Notes: a model not told the origin generated them from the letters alone. A DNA stretch of 64,000 bases from Rufibacter sediminis (GCF_014269285.1 NZ_JACOAF010000022.1:62001-126000); one strand, 5' to 3'; positions 28,275 through 38,248 are shown, numbered from the stretch's first letter. Numbers and translations: made by a program.

Positions 28275-28907
28275 TTAAACAGGTTTGGCCGGGTTCCCGA
28301 AGACGGTTTGCTTGGCAGCAACATCGGCCACGACCACGGCTCCGGCTCCCACGCGGGCGTTCTTTCCAATCTTCACACCAGACACAATTACTGCTCCGGT
28401 GCCAATGAAGGCTCCCTCGGCAATGGTCACCCCGGAGTTGACCATGGCTCCGGCTCCCAGTTGCACATGGCTATCCAACACGGCATTGGCATCTACCACC
28501 GCGCGCGCGCCAATGATGCAGTTATCACCTACTTTCGCGTTGGGATTAATAATGGCTCCGGCCTGGATGAAGTTCCCGTGGCCCAGCCAGGCGTGCTCAG
28601 AGACATAGCTGAATTTATGGATGGCGTTCACCGGCACTACTTTGTAGTCTTCCTTGAGCATGTTGGTTAGGCTCTTGCGGGCGGCATTGTCCTCGGCGGC
28701 CACAAACACGTCGCATTTCTTGCCCAGGAGCTTCAGAATGTTCTCGTCTTCGGTGTTGCCCATGACAGTGATCTCGTTCACCTCTTTCTGCTGCAAGGCC
28801 ACCTGATCATCCAAAAAACAATACACCACCACGTCGTTGCTCTGGAAGGCATCTAACGCCAATACGCCCAATTCCTGGGCACCTAATATGATTACGGGAT
28901 TTTGCAT
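28275..28907 (-). CDS. PglD/NeuD-like sugar O/N-acyltransferase
   Basis: 210 residues. N-terminal Rossmann-like half (VIILGAQELGVLALDAFQSN, YCFLDDQV) binds the sugar nucleotide in PglD and NeuD; the C-terminal half is a left-handed beta-helix of hexapeptides (VGDNCIIGARAVVDANAVL, GKNARVGAGAVVVADV) ending in FGNPAKPV. Members acetylate UDP-sugars or sialic acid for surface glycans. The substrate here is unknown. It stands alone and no glycan cluster surrounds it. Its start is preceded by a palindrome copy at 28993-29031. Confidence 0.88.
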   Translation of the reverse strand: MQNPVIILGAQELGVLALDAFQSNDVVVYCFLDDQVALQQKEVNEITVMGNTEDENILKLLGKKCDVFVAAEDNAARKSLTNMLKEDYKVVPVNAIHKFSYVSEHAWLGHGNFIQAGAIINPNAKVGDNCIIGARAVVDANAVLDSHVQLGAGAMVNSGVTIAEGAFIGTGAVIVSGVKIGKNARVGAGAVVVADVAAKQTVFGNPAKPV

Positions 28908-29068
28908 AAGCTTCTTAACGGTTAATGAATGTCTTGCCCCGGATTCTTTTTGAAAGCCGATGGCACTTTCCTCTTGAACAGAAGGCTACTTCTGTTTTAA
29001 GCTTTGTTTCTGAGAAAGAGGCGTAAAACAGATGCGCCTGCAAAAATAGTCAAAGAAAACGGAATAGG

Positions 29069-30364
29069 TTAGCCCCGGCTTTTGGACCACCGCTGCAGCC
29101 ACCCCGGAACGGGTCCCCAGGCCAGCACCACCAGAAACAGGAACGGCAGCAGAGGTGCCCGGTACCGGTGCAACGATCCCAGATTGGGCGTTGGCAGCGT
29201 CACGAGCACCGCCGAGATACAGAAGAAAACCAGCAGCACGGCCACGAACGCCGGAAGCGCAGGCACTTTCCGTTTACGGATCAAATAAATAAGGGTGATA
29301 AGCACCAACAGGACCAGGAACAGGTTCTCCACTGCTACCGCTTTATAGAACAAAGGCGCAGCTTCCCAGACATACGGTCTGAACAGCATCTGCATCACGG
29401 CTTCTGGAGCGTGGAACAACACAGAAAACAGATCAGGCTGCAAGTCCGGGAACTCCAGGTGAGGTTTGGTTATGTCCGTTTTGGCAGTAAGATTCCGATA
29501 ATTCCAAAGGATATGCCGCGCGAAGAAGTTTAGGTTGAAGGTGGGATGAGCAAAGGAAGCGACAAAGGCCCCTATCCCCAGCATTCCCAACCAGAGCAGC
29601 CCTTGTCTGCTGGCAGATCGGAAAAGCGGAATGCACCTAGCCAGCCATTTAGCCAAAAGTAGGGCTCCTACCAACACCAGGAGTACCGCTGCCAGGAAAA
29701 ACTTGATGCGCCAGAGCAGATACACACACGGCAGTAAAAGGAGGAAATTAGTTACGCCCTCTGTAGGTTTGGCGGATTTGTAAAGCCGGAGCAGCAACCC
29801 TACTGTAAGGCAAAGACTGCCCATGAACACACTATCTTTTGAAACCCCGCTGGTCCAGAACACCACCGAGGGGAAAAACAAAAAAGCAATGGCCGCCGCA
29901 ATTCCGTACCTGGAATAATACGTCTGCACCTTCGCCACCAGAAACCAGCCTCCCCAGAAACTAAACAGAGACAAATACAAGCCACTGAACCAATAAGAAT
30001 TACCTGTGAGAAAATAGAATAAGCTCAACAGCTTTATAAAGAAAAACGAGTTGGAGTAATCTGCCCATTTGGAGAAACCTATTGGGATCTCGCCTTTTTC
30101 GTTGAAAACCAGCAAACGTAGGTATTGCTCTGGATCTTGCCGGGAAGTCTGTACTACCTTGATTGTTTGTGCATGGTATTCCCAAGTATCGCCTCCAGAG
30201 AAATAATGGCGATAAATGATCCCAATCAAAATTCCCGCACTAAGTTTCAAGAACAAAGCAGGCCAAAAGAACGGGCGCAGGGCTGGAGTTTGCCGGGCCT
30301 GAGTCCAGAGCAGGTAAACGAAAAGAAAGAAAACCGGGAGGTGCAGCCAGTTCAGCAGGTTCAT
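29069..30364 (-). CDS. Polytopic membrane protein, GT-C glycosyltransferase-like
   Basis: 431 residues from ATG at 30364, whose A overlaps the stop of the DUF2851 gene (ATGA, 30361-30364), implying coupled translation. About ten hydrophobic helices, including LLNWLHLPVFFLFVYLLW and FFFIKLLSLFYFLTG. The segment FPSVVFWTSGVSKDSVFMG resembles the region after the catalytic loop of GT-C mannosyl/arabinosyl-type transferases, but the family DxD/ExD catalytic motif is not clear (a GGDTWEYH occurs in the first loop). Glycosyltransferase is a tentative call; it could be another membrane protein. Confidence 0.7.
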   Translation of the reverse strand: MNLLNWLHLPVFFLFVYLLWTQARQTPALRPFFWPALFLKLSAGILIGIIYRHYFSGGDTWEYHAQTIKVVQTSRQDPEQYLRLLVFNEKGEIPIGFSKWADYSNSFFFIKLLSLFYFLTGNSYWFSGLYLSLFSFWGGWFLVAKVQTYYSRYGIAAAIAFLFFPSVVFWTSGVSKDSVFMGSLCLTVGLLLRLYKSAKPTEGVTNFLLLLPCVYLLWRIKFFLAAVLLVLVGALLLAKWLARCIPLFRSASRQGLLWLGMLGIGAFVASFAHPTFNLNFFARHILWNYRNLTAKTDITKPHLEFPDLQPDLFSVLFHAPEAVMQMLFRPYVWEAAPLFYKAVAVENLFLVLLVLITLIYLIRKRKVPALPAFVAVLLVFFCISAVLVTLPTPNLGSLHRYRAPLLPFLFLVVLAWGPVPGWLQRWSKSRG

Positions 30365-31662
30365 GCAGGAGCTAAGTTCTGTTTCATCAGGCGGTGCCCG
30401 ATGACGCAATGTACGCATTTCCGGGGAGTGCAGTAGGTTTGGTAAAGTCCCAGCAAGGCCTGGGCATCGGCGGCCGTGTTGTTGGGGAATCCCAGACCGG
30501 TGTACAGGCGCGTGACTTTGTTCTGTTCCGGCCGGAGGCGCTCCAGAAGTTCCACGGCTTTCTCCTGAAAAGCCGGATTATCCATGCGGCGGCTATAGGC
30601 GACCAGCAGCGGCGCCACTACGTTAATCAGAAGCCCTTGAATACTTTCATCTCCTATTCTGGAAAGCGGCTGCGCCGATGTTTTCCCCGGCGCGTAATGT
30701 TCCTGCCAATACAGAGGCGGCGTTTGCCGAAAGAAACTGAAATATTCTTCTCTGGTTTCACAAGCCGCCATTCCAGACCAGAGATGCGCCTGCGCCTGAA
30801 GCACGGCCAGCCATTGCCCCAACCGGACCGCCGGGAAATTCGCGGGCCTAAGCCGAAGATAATTCCAGACGCTTTTAGGCACTGGATTGGAGAGAGAATG
30901 CTTCTGGGCTAAATAGCGGTGCTCTTTCCTCAAACGGATCAGATACTCATCTTGAGATTCTTCGCTCTCCAGATCCAGCAGGCCAGACTGTCCAAAGGCG
31001 AGTGCCTCCAACTGCTTTGGAGAGTTTCTGTACTTCTTGACCAGGCTCCACGGTAACACCTGGGTGAGTTGCAAAAACCCTTCCTGGTTGATTTTAAACC
31101 CAAACCCTGCCGCCAGCGTCTGATAGACGGTGCTTTCCCAGTCTTGCCGGTTCTGCTGGAGGCGCTCCAGAATCACATCGGCTTTTAGCTCCAGCCGCTC
31201 CAGTAAAGTCCGGTCCAGCATGGCAGATTTGTAGACCACTTCTACCCGATCGGCCTGGGAGGCGCAGGGGAGCACGTCTTTGCTCCAGAGCAGTTCCTGG
31301 TATTGGGCTTGCAGGGGCAGCGCCACGCGCCCGGCTAATTCCAGCGTAGGCAGAAGCGTTCCCTCCTCCCGTTGCACTTCTTCATCGTTTTCCCAGACTA
31401 CGTGCAGCACCACCTGGTTGTACTTGGCGTCTAGCTGGTGTTGGTGGCGGCGCCAGTCAGAGGTTTTGAGGTGTAGTTCCACGCTGCCCACCCATTCGGT
31501 TTCTCCTATCTTTAGGCGGGCATTGAAGAAATCGGGGCCGGCATCTGAGCGGTTGTAGAAACCGGGGTGCAGGATGATCAACGCCTCGCCTTCGGTGGTT
31601 TGCAGGTGCTCTTTGAGGAAGTATTGGTATTGCCAGACGTAGTGCAGAAAATCCTCTTTCAT
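30361..31662 (-). CDS. DUF2851 family protein
   Basis: About 433 residues from MKEDFLHYVWQYQYFLKE (31662). Members of this cytoplasmic family occur almost only in Bacteroidota. Features: LIILHPGFYNRSDAGPDFFNARLKI and WVGSVELHLKTSDWRRHQH...YNQVVLHVVWEND in the N-terminal third, which resembles a nuclease-like core (E, then HLK), and a C-terminal four-Cys cluster (TYCTPRKCVHCVIG) that may hold a metal. Function unknown. Sits between pyrF and a membrane protein in one minus-strand unit. Confidence 0.88.
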   Translation of the reverse strand: MKEDFLHYVWQYQYFLKEHLQTTEGEALIILHPGFYNRSDAGPDFFNARLKIGETEWVGSVELHLKTSDWRRHQHQLDAKYNQVVLHVVWENDEEVQREEGTLLPTLELAGRVALPLQAQYQELLWSKDVLPCASQADRVEVVYKSAMLDRTLLERLELKADVILERLQQNRQDWESTVYQTLAAGFGFKINQEGFLQLTQVLPWSLVKKYRNSPKQLEALAFGQSGLLDLESEESQDEYLIRLRKEHRYLAQKHSLSNPVPKSVWNYLRLRPANFPAVRLGQWLAVLQAQAHLWSGMAACETREEYFSFFRQTPPLYWQEHYAPGKTSAQPLSRIGDESIQGLLINVVAPLLVAYSRRMDNPAFQEKAVELLERLRPEQNKVTRLYTGLGFPNNTAADAQALLGLYQTYCTPRKCVHCVIGHRLMKQNLAPA

Positions 31663-31668
31663 AGAACC

Positions 31669-31723
31669 AGAACAGCCTTTCAAGTTTCCTGTACATACGC
31701 AGGAAGACCCGAAAGGCTGTTCT
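31669..31723. promoter_or_regulatory. Two-part stem-loop just upstream of the DUF2851 start
   Basis: Outer arms AGAACAGCCTTTC (31669-31681) and GAAAGGCTGTTCT (31711-31723) are exact complements; inside, TTCCTG pairs with CAGGAA. The stem ends seven bases before the start codon. It has no T run, so it is not a simple terminator for pyrF; it could shield the start, act as a processing site or be another repeat. Confidence 0.55.
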
Positions 31724-31803
31724 GTAATCCTCTGGTTTTAAGCAGATTTCTAGAAAATAGACCTAAAGCGGTTCTATATTTCTCTTCTCAGCGGCGGCAC
31801 CGC

Positions 31804-32634
31804 TTATTGGGGCAGATATTCGTTCAGGTAGCGTTCCATCTCCTGCTGCACGGCCAAAGCGGCGGCCCGGGCTTTCTCCGCGAAATCTTCGCCCTGCGAG
31901 GCATAGATAATCTGGCGGGCCGAGTTCACCAGCAGACCGCACTGGCGGTTCATCCCGAAGCGGGAGACTTCCTCCAGGTTACCTCCCTGCGCACCTACGC
32001 CCGGTACCAGCAGGAAATGATCGGGCGCTAATGCCCGAACGCGTTCAATGTAATCATGGCGAGTGGCGCCAATCACGTACATCATGATATCGGCGGAGCC
32101 CCAAGCCTGGCTGTTCTGGATCACTTTCTCAAACATAAAGTAGGATTTGCCCTCAGACACCACGCTCAGCAGCTGGAAATCCTCATGCCCGGGGTTGGAG
32201 GTGAGCGCCAGCAGAATCACCCACTTGTTAGGGAACTGCAGGAAAGGCGTCACGGAATCCACGCCCATGTAGGGGGCCACTGTCAGGGAATCAAAGCTCA
32301 GTTGGTCAAAGAAGGCGCGCGCGTACAGCTCAGACGTGTTCCCGATGTCGCCGCGCTTGGCATCGGCGATGGTGAACACATCCGGCGGAATTACGCTCAG
32401 GGTCCGCTCCAGACTCACCCAGCCTTTGGGGCCGTGGGCTTCATAGAAGGCGATGTTGGGCTTGTAGGCCACGCACAGATCAGAGGTCGCCTCAATGATC
32501 TGGCGGTTGAACTCAAAGAGGGGATCTTCCAGCTGGAGCAGGTGCGGCGGAATTTTCTTGATGTCGGTATCTAACCCAATGCATAGGTAGGAACGCTTGC
32601 GCTGGATCTGTTCAAAAAGTTCTTGTCTGGTCAT
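31804..32634 (-). CDS. pyrF: Orotidine 5'-phosphate decarboxylase (type 2)
   Basis: Last step of UMP synthesis: decarboxylates OMP. 276 residues, longer than the E. coli type and typical of the type 2 subfamily. Catalytic motif [14 protein letters not shown] at about residue 90; phosphate-binding end [18 protein letters not shown]. Starts [24 protein letters not shown]. Upstream a TAGCTTTG box (minus, 32656-32663) is the likely -7 element. pyrD lies 4 kb away on the same strand, with lolA and ftsK between. Confidence 0.95.
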   Translation of the reverse strand: MTRQELFEQIQRKRSYLCIGLDTDIKKIPPHLLQLEDPLFEFNRQIIEATSDLCVAYKPNIAFYEAHGPKGWVSLERTLSVIPPDVFTIADAKRGDIGNTSELYARAFFDQLSFDSLTVAPYMGVDSVTPFLQFPNKWVILLALTSNPGHEDFQLLSVVSEGKSYFMFEKVIQNSQAWGSADIMMYVIGATRHDYIERVRALAPDHFLLVPGVGAQGGNLEEVSRFGMNRQCGLLVNSARQIIYASQGEDFAEKARAAALAVQQEMERYLNEYLPQ

Positions 32635-32655
32635 GAGGCGGTACTGAATTTGCTA

Positions 32656-32663
32656 CAAAGCTA
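32656..32663 (-). promoter_or_regulatory. Bacteroidota -7 box of pyrF
   Basis: On the minus strand TAGCTTTG, an exact TAnnTTTG match, 21 bases before the ATG at 32634. No clear -33 TTTG at 19 bp. Confidence 0.5.
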
Positions 32664-32783
32664 ATTTGTTTTCGGATTGTTTTGGGGAAAACAGGCAAAA
32701 AATGGCACGACCCATCCTCTCCCAAAGTGGACTTCACCGCATCTGTTTTAAGGCTGTTTTCCGCAAAAAGGCCTTAAAACAAA

Positions 32784-32813
32784 GAAGGCTCCCTCTTTTC
32801 AGCGGGAGCCTTC
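32784..32813 (-). terminator. Terminator of ftsK-lolA
   Basis: GAAGGCTCCC-loop-GGGAGCCTTC, 10-bp stem, followed on the minus strand by a CTTTGTTTT tract which is itself part of a dispersed palindrome (32744-32782). Confidence 0.85.
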
Positions 32814-32839
32814 CTCAGACGCTCTGTTACGTCAATTAT

Positions 32840-33493
32840 CTAGCGCAAATCAACAATTTTCAAGCCTTTGTACTTGGTCCGGTTGAAGACGAAGGTGTTG
32901 GCGTCTACCGGCGGATTCGCGGTGAATTTGTTGATCTTGTAGGTGTACCGGTTCCCGTTCTTGCGGAACATCTTCCAGGACTTCAAAGAGTTATCCTTTT
33001 TGCTGATGTGCAGCCGCACCTTGAACACCTGATTGTCCCGGTCGTCTGGAGTGAGGTCGATTACGTGCACGGCATCGCCGCCTTCTTTCTCCTCCCCGGC
33101 ATACACGTAGCGGTAGCCTTTTTTGTAGAGGTTGTAGATCTGGTTGGGCGTCATCTCCTGCTCATCGGGGTCATTGTCAGAGATAGTGACCTCGTTCTCC
33201 TTTTTCATGATGGTCCAGATGGTGGCGCCGTTGTTGATGATCTCCTGCCCGGCCACGGACAGAAAATATTTGTTGCCGGAGACGGTGATGTCGCCGTTCA
33301 TGGATTCCTTGGCCTTGGCCGATGGGCTTTCAATGGTCTGGGTGAACCCGACTTTGAACGCGTTCATGGCCTGGTATTTTTTGCTCATGGCATCCAGGAT
33401 CTTTTCGGCCTGCGGGTCTTTCTGCACGTTTTGGGCCTGGCTCAGCTGAACCACGGTCAAGAGCGCGAGAAGAAGTGAGAAGTATCGTTTCAT
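32840..33493 (-). CDS. lolA: LolA-like outer membrane lipoprotein carrier
   Basis: Periplasmic chaperone that ferries lipoproteins to the outer membrane. 217 residues: signal peptide (MKRYFSLLLALLTVVQLSQA) and a LolA fold with YQAMNAFKVGFTQTIESP, GDITVSGNKYFLSVAGQEIINNGATIWTI and VDLTPDDRDNQVFKVRLHI. It follows ftsK by 37 bp, the usual Bacteroidota ftsK-lolA order, so both share one message and the terminator at 32784-32813. Confidence 0.92.
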   Translation of the reverse strand: MKRYFSLLLALLTVVQLSQAQNVQKDPQAEKILDAMSKKYQAMNAFKVGFTQTIESPSAKAKESMNGDITVSGNKYFLSVAGQEIINNGATIWTIMKKENEVTISDNDPDEQEMTPNQIYNLYKKGYRYVYAGEEKEGGDAVHVIDLTPDDRDNQVFKVRLHISKKDNSLKSWKMFRKNGNRYTYKINKFTANPPVDANTFVFNRTKYKGLKIVDLR

Positions 33494-33530
33494 GGGTCTG
33501 TTTTTACGTTAGATAACTGCAAGTAATAGC

Positions 33531-36245
33531 TTACGGTTGCATGTTATTCAATAACTGTTCCAAACTGTATTCATCCGGAATTAAAACTTCCCGCGCTTTG
33601 CTGCCTTCAAACGGACCCACCACACCGGCGGCTTCCAATTGGTCAATCAGACGGCCGGCTCGGTTGTAGCCCAGTTTCAGACGACGTTGCAAGAGCGAGG
33701 TACTTCCCTGCTGGTGTGTGACCACAATGCGGGCGGCCTCCTCAAACATCGCGTCTTTGTTGCTGGGGTCAAACTCGGCTTTGTCATTTCCAGATTCATC
33801 GCCCACAAACTCCGGCAACAGGTACGCATCTGAATAGCCCTGCTGCTCGCCAATGAAATCACAGATTCTATCCACCTCGGGCGTGTCCACGAACGCGCAC
33901 TGCACCCTGATCAGGTCTGAACCCAATGAGAACAGCATATCGCCCTGGCCAATCAACTGATCGGCACCGCCGGTGTCCAGAATGGTGCGGGAGTCAATCT
34001 TGGAGGTCACTTTAAAGGAGATACGCGCCGGGAAGTTCGCCTTGATGATACCGGTGATCACGTTTACGGATGGACGCTGCGTGGCTACCACTAAGTGAAT
34101 ACCAATAGCGCGGGCCAGCTGCGCCAGACGCGCAATAGGCGTTTCCACCTCTTTTCCGGCAGTCATCATCAAGTCGGCCAACTCGTCAATCACCAGCACA
34201 ATGTACGGCATGAACTTGTGGCCTTTCTTAGGATTCAGACGGCGCTCCACAAACTTCAGGTTGTATTCCTTCAGGTTCCGGCAACCGGCATCCTTCAAAA
34301 GGTCATAGCGCTGGTCCATCTCCATACAGAGCGAGTTCAGCGTGTTCACCACTTTCTTGGTATCGGTAATGATGGCTTCATCGGTATCCGGAAGTTTGGC
34401 CAGGAAATGGCGCTCAATCTTGTTGAACAAAGACAATTCCACCTTTTTAGGGTCTACCAGTACAAACTTGAGCTGCGAAGGATGGCGCTTATAGAGCAGC
34501 GAAGTCAGAATCGCGTTCAAACCAACTGATTTCCCTTGGCCCGTGGCTCCCGCCATAAGCAAGTGGGGCATTTTGGCCAAATCGGTGATAAAGACCTCGT
34601 TGGTGATGGTTTTCCCGAAGGCGATGGGCAGTTCCATCTCGCTCTTCATGAACTTCTCGGTGCTCAGGATGGACTTGATGGGTACCATCTCCTTTTTCTT
34701 GTTGGGCACCTCGATACCAATCGTTCCCTTGCCCGGAATTGGGGCAATGATCCGGATACCAAGCGCGGCCAAACTCAACGCGATGTCGTCTTCCAGACTC
34801 TTGATCTTGGAAATCCGCACGCCGGCTTCCGGTACAATTTCGTACAGCGTAACCGTTGGCCCGATGGTGGCTTTGATGCTGGCGATGCCGATGTTGTAGT
34901 TCCCCAGGGTCTCTACAATGCGGTCTTTGTTCGCTTCCAGTTCTTCTTTGGTTACTTGCACCTTGGCTACGCCGTAGTCGGTGAGCAGGTCAATGGACGG
35001 GTATTGGTAGCGCGGCAAATCCAGCGTGGGGTCATAGTTCTCACTCACCGCCACATCGGCTTCTTCGTCCTCTAGGCCTACATTGGCAATGGCCAGTTCC
35101 ACTTCCTCTTCAGGTTCTTCCAGCAGAATATCATCGTCCTGCTCAACTTCCAGGGCCAAAGGAACCGAGGTGACCGGAGGAACAGCTGCACGAGGCGTTA
35201 CCGGCAGCTCATTCACGGAAAACACGTCCTCTTCCGGAGCCTCTACTTCCTCTTCATAGGCTTCCTCGTCCTCCTGGTCGTCATAGTATTCTTCATCCTG
35301 TAACTCGTCCTCCTCATCATGCTGATTTTGGTATTCCTCTTCTTCCGGTTCAGGTTGCTTTACCAGAAAAGGGGCCGGAAACGCGGGTTCCTCTTCCTGG
35401 GGCTCAAACGTACCGCTGGGGTTGGTGAGGTGGTTCATGCCCGCCGATGGCGAAGCAAACACGCCGGTTTCTGCTCTGTCCACGGCGGCCGTGGCAGACG
35501 CAGGTGCCGGGGCTGCCGCCTCGGTTTTCGGGAATCTGGGTCGGCCCAGGGTAGTGATGTTGAAGAAGAACATCACAAAGGCGATGAGGGCAAAGCCCAT
35601 CAGGAGGCCGGTTCCCCAGCCCAACAAACTCTGCAGCCACAGGGCGGTCTCGTAGCCAATGCCGCCGCTCATGAAGCCGTACGTATCGGTGGCTTCGTTC
35701 AACAGCACCAGATAACCAGCCGTCACGCAGCCCCACAGCAACCCGAAAAGGCACAGAGTGACCACGGAGGAAAGGGTGATGGAGGTGCGCCGGAAAACGA
35801 TTTTATAGCCGATGTAGAACACCACCGGGATAAAGAAAAACGAGGCAACACCAAACCAGCGGTTAATGAAGTAATCGGAGATCCAGGCGCCAAAAAGGCC
35901 CAGCCAGTTCTCAGACTCCAGCCCGGCGGCTTTTACGTCTTCGGTGGTCACGGACTCCACAATGCTTTGGTCAGCTGTGCCGGTGAACAGGAACGAGACA
36001 AACGCGATGGTCAGGTACAGCGAGGAAAGCAAAAAGAAAAACCCGATGAACAGCTGCAGCCGTCGGTCTTTGAGGAAGTTGAATGAGATCTGCGGCCGGG
36101 GCAGCGACTTCTTGGCTTTCGCCTCTTTGGGCTCTTTCACAGCGCGTGATTCTGCCTTCCCTCTTGGTTCATTCTGCTGAATCCTGGGCGCATTCTTAGG
36201 CCGCGGACTAGTCCCTACATCCCGTTTATATGTGTTCGTTGCCAT
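33531..36245 (-). CDS. ftsK: DNA translocase FtsK/SpoIIIE
   Basis: Septal motor that pumps chromosome ends apart and links division to dimer resolution. About 904 residues from MATNTYKRDVG (36245). Four N-terminal membrane helices (about 50-200), a long acidic Glu/Asp-rich linker (about 275-400), then beta and alpha motor domains with Walker A GATGQGKSVGLN at about 566 and Walker B LVIDELADLMM, and a C-terminal gamma winged helix (STSLLQRRLKLGYNRAGRL) that reads chromosome polarity sequences. Complete. Confidence 0.96.
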   Translation of the reverse strand: MATNTYKRDVGTSPRPKNAPRIQQNEPRGKAESRAVKEPKEAKAKKSLPRPQISFNFLKDRRLQLFIGFFFLLSSLYLTIAFVSFLFTGTADQSIVESVTTEDVKAAGLESENWLGLFGAWISDYFINRWFGVASFFFIPVVFYIGYKIVFRRTSITLSSVVTLCLFGLLWGCVTAGYLVLLNEATDTYGFMSGGIGYETALWLQSLLGWGTGLLMGFALIAFVMFFFNITTLGRPRFPKTEAAAPAPASATAAVDRAETGVFASPSAGMNHLTNPSGTFEPQEEEPAFPAPFLVKQPEPEEEEYQNQHDEEDELQDEEYYDDQEDEEAYEEEVEAPEEDVFSVNELPVTPRAAVPPVTSVPLALEVEQDDDILLEEPEEEVELAIANVGLEDEEADVAVSENYDPTLDLPRYQYPSIDLLTDYGVAKVQVTKEELEANKDRIVETLGNYNIGIASIKATIGPTVTLYEIVPEAGVRISKIKSLEDDIALSLAALGIRIIAPIPGKGTIGIEVPNKKKEMVPIKSILSTEKFMKSEMELPIAFGKTITNEVFITDLAKMPHLLMAGATGQGKSVGLNAILTSLLYKRHPSQLKFVLVDPKKVELSLFNKIERHFLAKLPDTDEAIITDTKKVVNTLNSLCMEMDQRYDLLKDAGCRNLKEYNLKFVERRLNPKKGHKFMPYIVLVIDELADLMMTAGKEVETPIARLAQLARAIGIHLVVATQRPSVNVITGIIKANFPARISFKVTSKIDSRTILDTGGADQLIGQGDMLFSLGSDLIRVQCAFVDTPEVDRICDFIGEQQGYSDAYLLPEFVGDESGNDKAEFDPSNKDAMFEEAARIVVTHQQGSTSLLQRRLKLGYNRAGRLIDQLEAAGVVGPFEGSKAREVLIPDEYSLEQLLNNMQP

Positions 36246-36260
36246 GCTGTCTCCAAACTT

Positions 36261-36268
36261 CAAATCTA
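36261..36268 (-). promoter_or_regulatory. Bacteroidota -7 box of ftsK
   Basis: Minus-strand TAGATTTG, an exact TAnnTTTG match, ending 15 bases before the chosen ATG at 36245. This supports the shorter start, since the upstream ATG at 36263 would lie inside the box. Confidence 0.5.
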
Positions 36269-36329
36269 CACTATTCCGTTCAATAAGCCTTGAACAATTT
36301 ACCTGTATATGGTTTTCAAAATATAGTAT

Positions 36330-37358
36330 TTACCTGAGTAACCGCTGGTTAATTTGCTTGATCAGGGCCGGGCCTTCGTAGATGAATCCGGTGTATAATT
36401 GGACCAAATCGGCCCCGGCCTCCAGTTTCTCCACCGCGTCCTCGGCGGTCATGATGCCGCCCACGCCCACGATCCTGATCTCCTCCGGAAGTTGCTGGCG
36501 CAGGTACCGAATCACCTGGGTGGAGGCGCTGGTGAGCGGCTTGCCGCTCAGGCCGCCCGCCCCAATCTCGGTGATCCGCTGGCCCTGCGTCTGCAAGCCG
36601 GCCCGGCTGATGGTGGTGTTGGTTCCAATCACGCCCGAGAGCTGGGTTTGGGCCGCAATCTCCACAATGTCATCCAACTGGGCCTGATTCAGGTCAGGGG
36701 CAATTTTCAGGAGCAGGGGCTTAGGCCTGTTTTTGCCCTGGTTGCGGTTCTGCAGGTTGCTGAGCAGATCACGCAGCGGCTCTTTTTCCTGTAACGCGCG
36801 CAGGTCGGGAGTATTGGGTGAGCTCACGTTCACCACAAAATAATCGACCACGTCATACAAAGCATCAAAGCAATACAGGTAGTCCTGCAGGGCCTGCTCA
36901 TTGGGCGTGACTTTGTTTTTCCCGATGTTGCCGCCCACAATCACGTTGCTCTTGCGGTTCCGCAGCCGCTCTACGGCCTGGTCTACGCCTTCGTTGTTGA
37001 AGCCCATGCGGTTGATGATGGCGCCGTCCTGCGGCAGGCGGAACAAGCGTGGTTTGGGATTCCCCGACTGCGGCTTAGGCGTGAGCGTCCCGATTTCAAT
37101 GAACCCGAAACCCAACTCGGCAAACTCATCAATCATGCGGGCATCTTTGTCAAAACCAGCCGCTAAGCCTACCGGGTTAGGAAACGTGAGCCCAAACACG
37201 TTCCGCTCCAGCCGCTTGTCCGTGACCTGGAACATGCCCCGGGTGATGGACTTGGCCAACGGCAGCTGAAAGCCGGTTTTCAACGCGGAGGTGGTGAGAT
37301 GGTGCACCTTTTCAGGGTCTACCTTGAACAGTAACGGACGGATGAGATTTTTATACAC
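36330..37358 (-). CDS. pyrD: Dihydroorotate dehydrogenase (quinone), class 2
   Basis: Oxidises dihydroorotate to orotate and passes electrons to quinone at the membrane. 342 residues. Starts with GTG at 37358 ([20 protein letters not shown]), giving the N-terminal helix pair of class 2 enzymes. Motifs: [24 protein letters not shown], active-site serine in [14 protein letters not shown], and FMN-binding [35 protein letters not shown] box lies upstream (37376-37383). Confidence 0.96.
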   Translation of the reverse strand: MYKNLIRPLLFKVDPEKVHHLTTSALKTGFQLPLAKSITRGMFQVTDKRLERNVFGLTFPNPVGLAAGFDKDARMIDEFAELGFGFIEIGTLTPKPQSGNPKPRLFRLPQDGAIINRMGFNNEGVDQAVERLRNRKSNVIVGGNIGKNKVTPNEQALQDYLYCFDALYDVVDYFVVNVSSPNTPDLRALQEKEPLRDLLSNLQNRNQGKNRPKPLLLKIAPDLNQAQLDDIVEIAAQTQLSGVIGTNTTISRAGLQTQGQRITEIGAGGLSGKPLTSASTQVIRYLRQQLPEEIRIVGVGGIMTAEDAVEKLEAGADLVQLYTGFIYEGPALIKQINQRLLR

Positions 37359-37714
37359 AGCGCAACAGGTTTAGGCAAAGATAAAAAATAGCCTGCTTCC
37401 GGCTTCAATTAAATCACCTCAGGCCCAGAAATGCCTCATCAGCTTTCTGAGTCAGAAGGTTGTCCGCCGCCGTCTGGCACAGCTTTCATCGCCTGCATGA
37501 GCAGGTAACGGTACAAGAGCTTTGTTTTAGGCTTGTTTTCTGAAAACCAGGCCTAAAAGGCAGAAAGCGTCCCAATCTGGGAAGCGAAAAATGACAGACG
37601 ATACGGGCAAATTCTTGCTTTGGGAGATTATTGGGCCTATTTTCCACCTAACAAAGGAAAATGTGCCCGACGGCATGGCTTTTGCTTAGGCAGCAGCAAA
37701 TAAAAAGCGCGTCA
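37359..37714. other. Divergent spacer pyrD / GAF gene
   Basis: Contains the pyrD -7 box (TATCTTTG on the minus strand, 37376-37383) and a well-conserved dispersed palindrome at 37523-37560. No gene is visible. Confidence 0.6.
37376..37383 (-). promoter_or_regulatory. Bacteroidota -7 box of pyrD
   Basis: Minus-strand TATCTTTG, exact TAnnTTTG, 17 bases before the GTG start. A TTG occurs 22 bp further upstream, slightly off the usual spacing. Confidence 0.5.
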
Positions 37715-38248
37715 ATGTTAGGAAACTGGAACACGAGATTGGAAGTGGTTTGGAGCTCGGAGGAGAAAGCGGCCCTGGATGCGGCGGTTCTGCTCACCCA
37801 GCGGTCTGAGCACGCCTCCTATGTCTCTGATGTGCTTCATTTTCTGTATCAACACTCCGGAGCCCACGTGGTCATGATCTGCCACCGAACCCCGGTTCCC
37901 GGGGAAATGAAAATCCTGCAGATTCTGTTCCAGGGCAAGCCCTACCCCACCCAAGCCACATATCCGCTAGCCGGTACGCCCTGCGCCAACGTCTCCCGCC
38001 ACGGAGTACTGTATTTCGACTCGGGCGTGAAGGACCGCTTTCCCTTGGATATTTACCTGGGGGAGTATGGGATTGAAAGCTACTTTGGCGCTCCCCTGCT
38101 GAACGCCTCTGATGAATTGGTGGGCGTGGTGGCGCTTCAACACCAGAAATCCTTGCCTAATCCTCACTTTCTGGAACTTCTGCTCACCATCCTTTCCCCC
38201 TCACTGGAGGCAGTACTGGAAAAGGTTTCCTCCCCTACTACCGCATGA
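37715..38248 (+). CDS. GAF domain protein
   Basis: 177 residues from MLGNWNTRLEVVWS (37715). A single GAF-like domain fills most of it: VSDVLHFLYQHSGAHVVMICHR, YPLAGTPCANVSRHGVLYFDSGVKDRFP, GIESYFGAPLLNASDELVGVVALQHQ. The pattern TPC...YF.S...FP..L..YGIESYFG resembles the GAF of phytochrome-like and signal kinases that sense small ligands or redox state. No output domain is attached. Overlaps the next gene by four bases (ATGA), so it is the first gene of a three-gene unit. Confidence 0.85.
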   Translation: MLGNWNTRLEVVWSSEEKAALDAAVLLTQRSEHASYVSDVLHFLYQHSGAHVVMICHRTPVPGEMKILQILFQGKPYPTQATYPLAGTPCANVSRHGVLYFDSGVKDRFPLDIYLGEYGIESYFGAPLLNASDELVGVVALQHQKSLPNPHFLELLLTILSPSLEAVLEKVSSPTTA

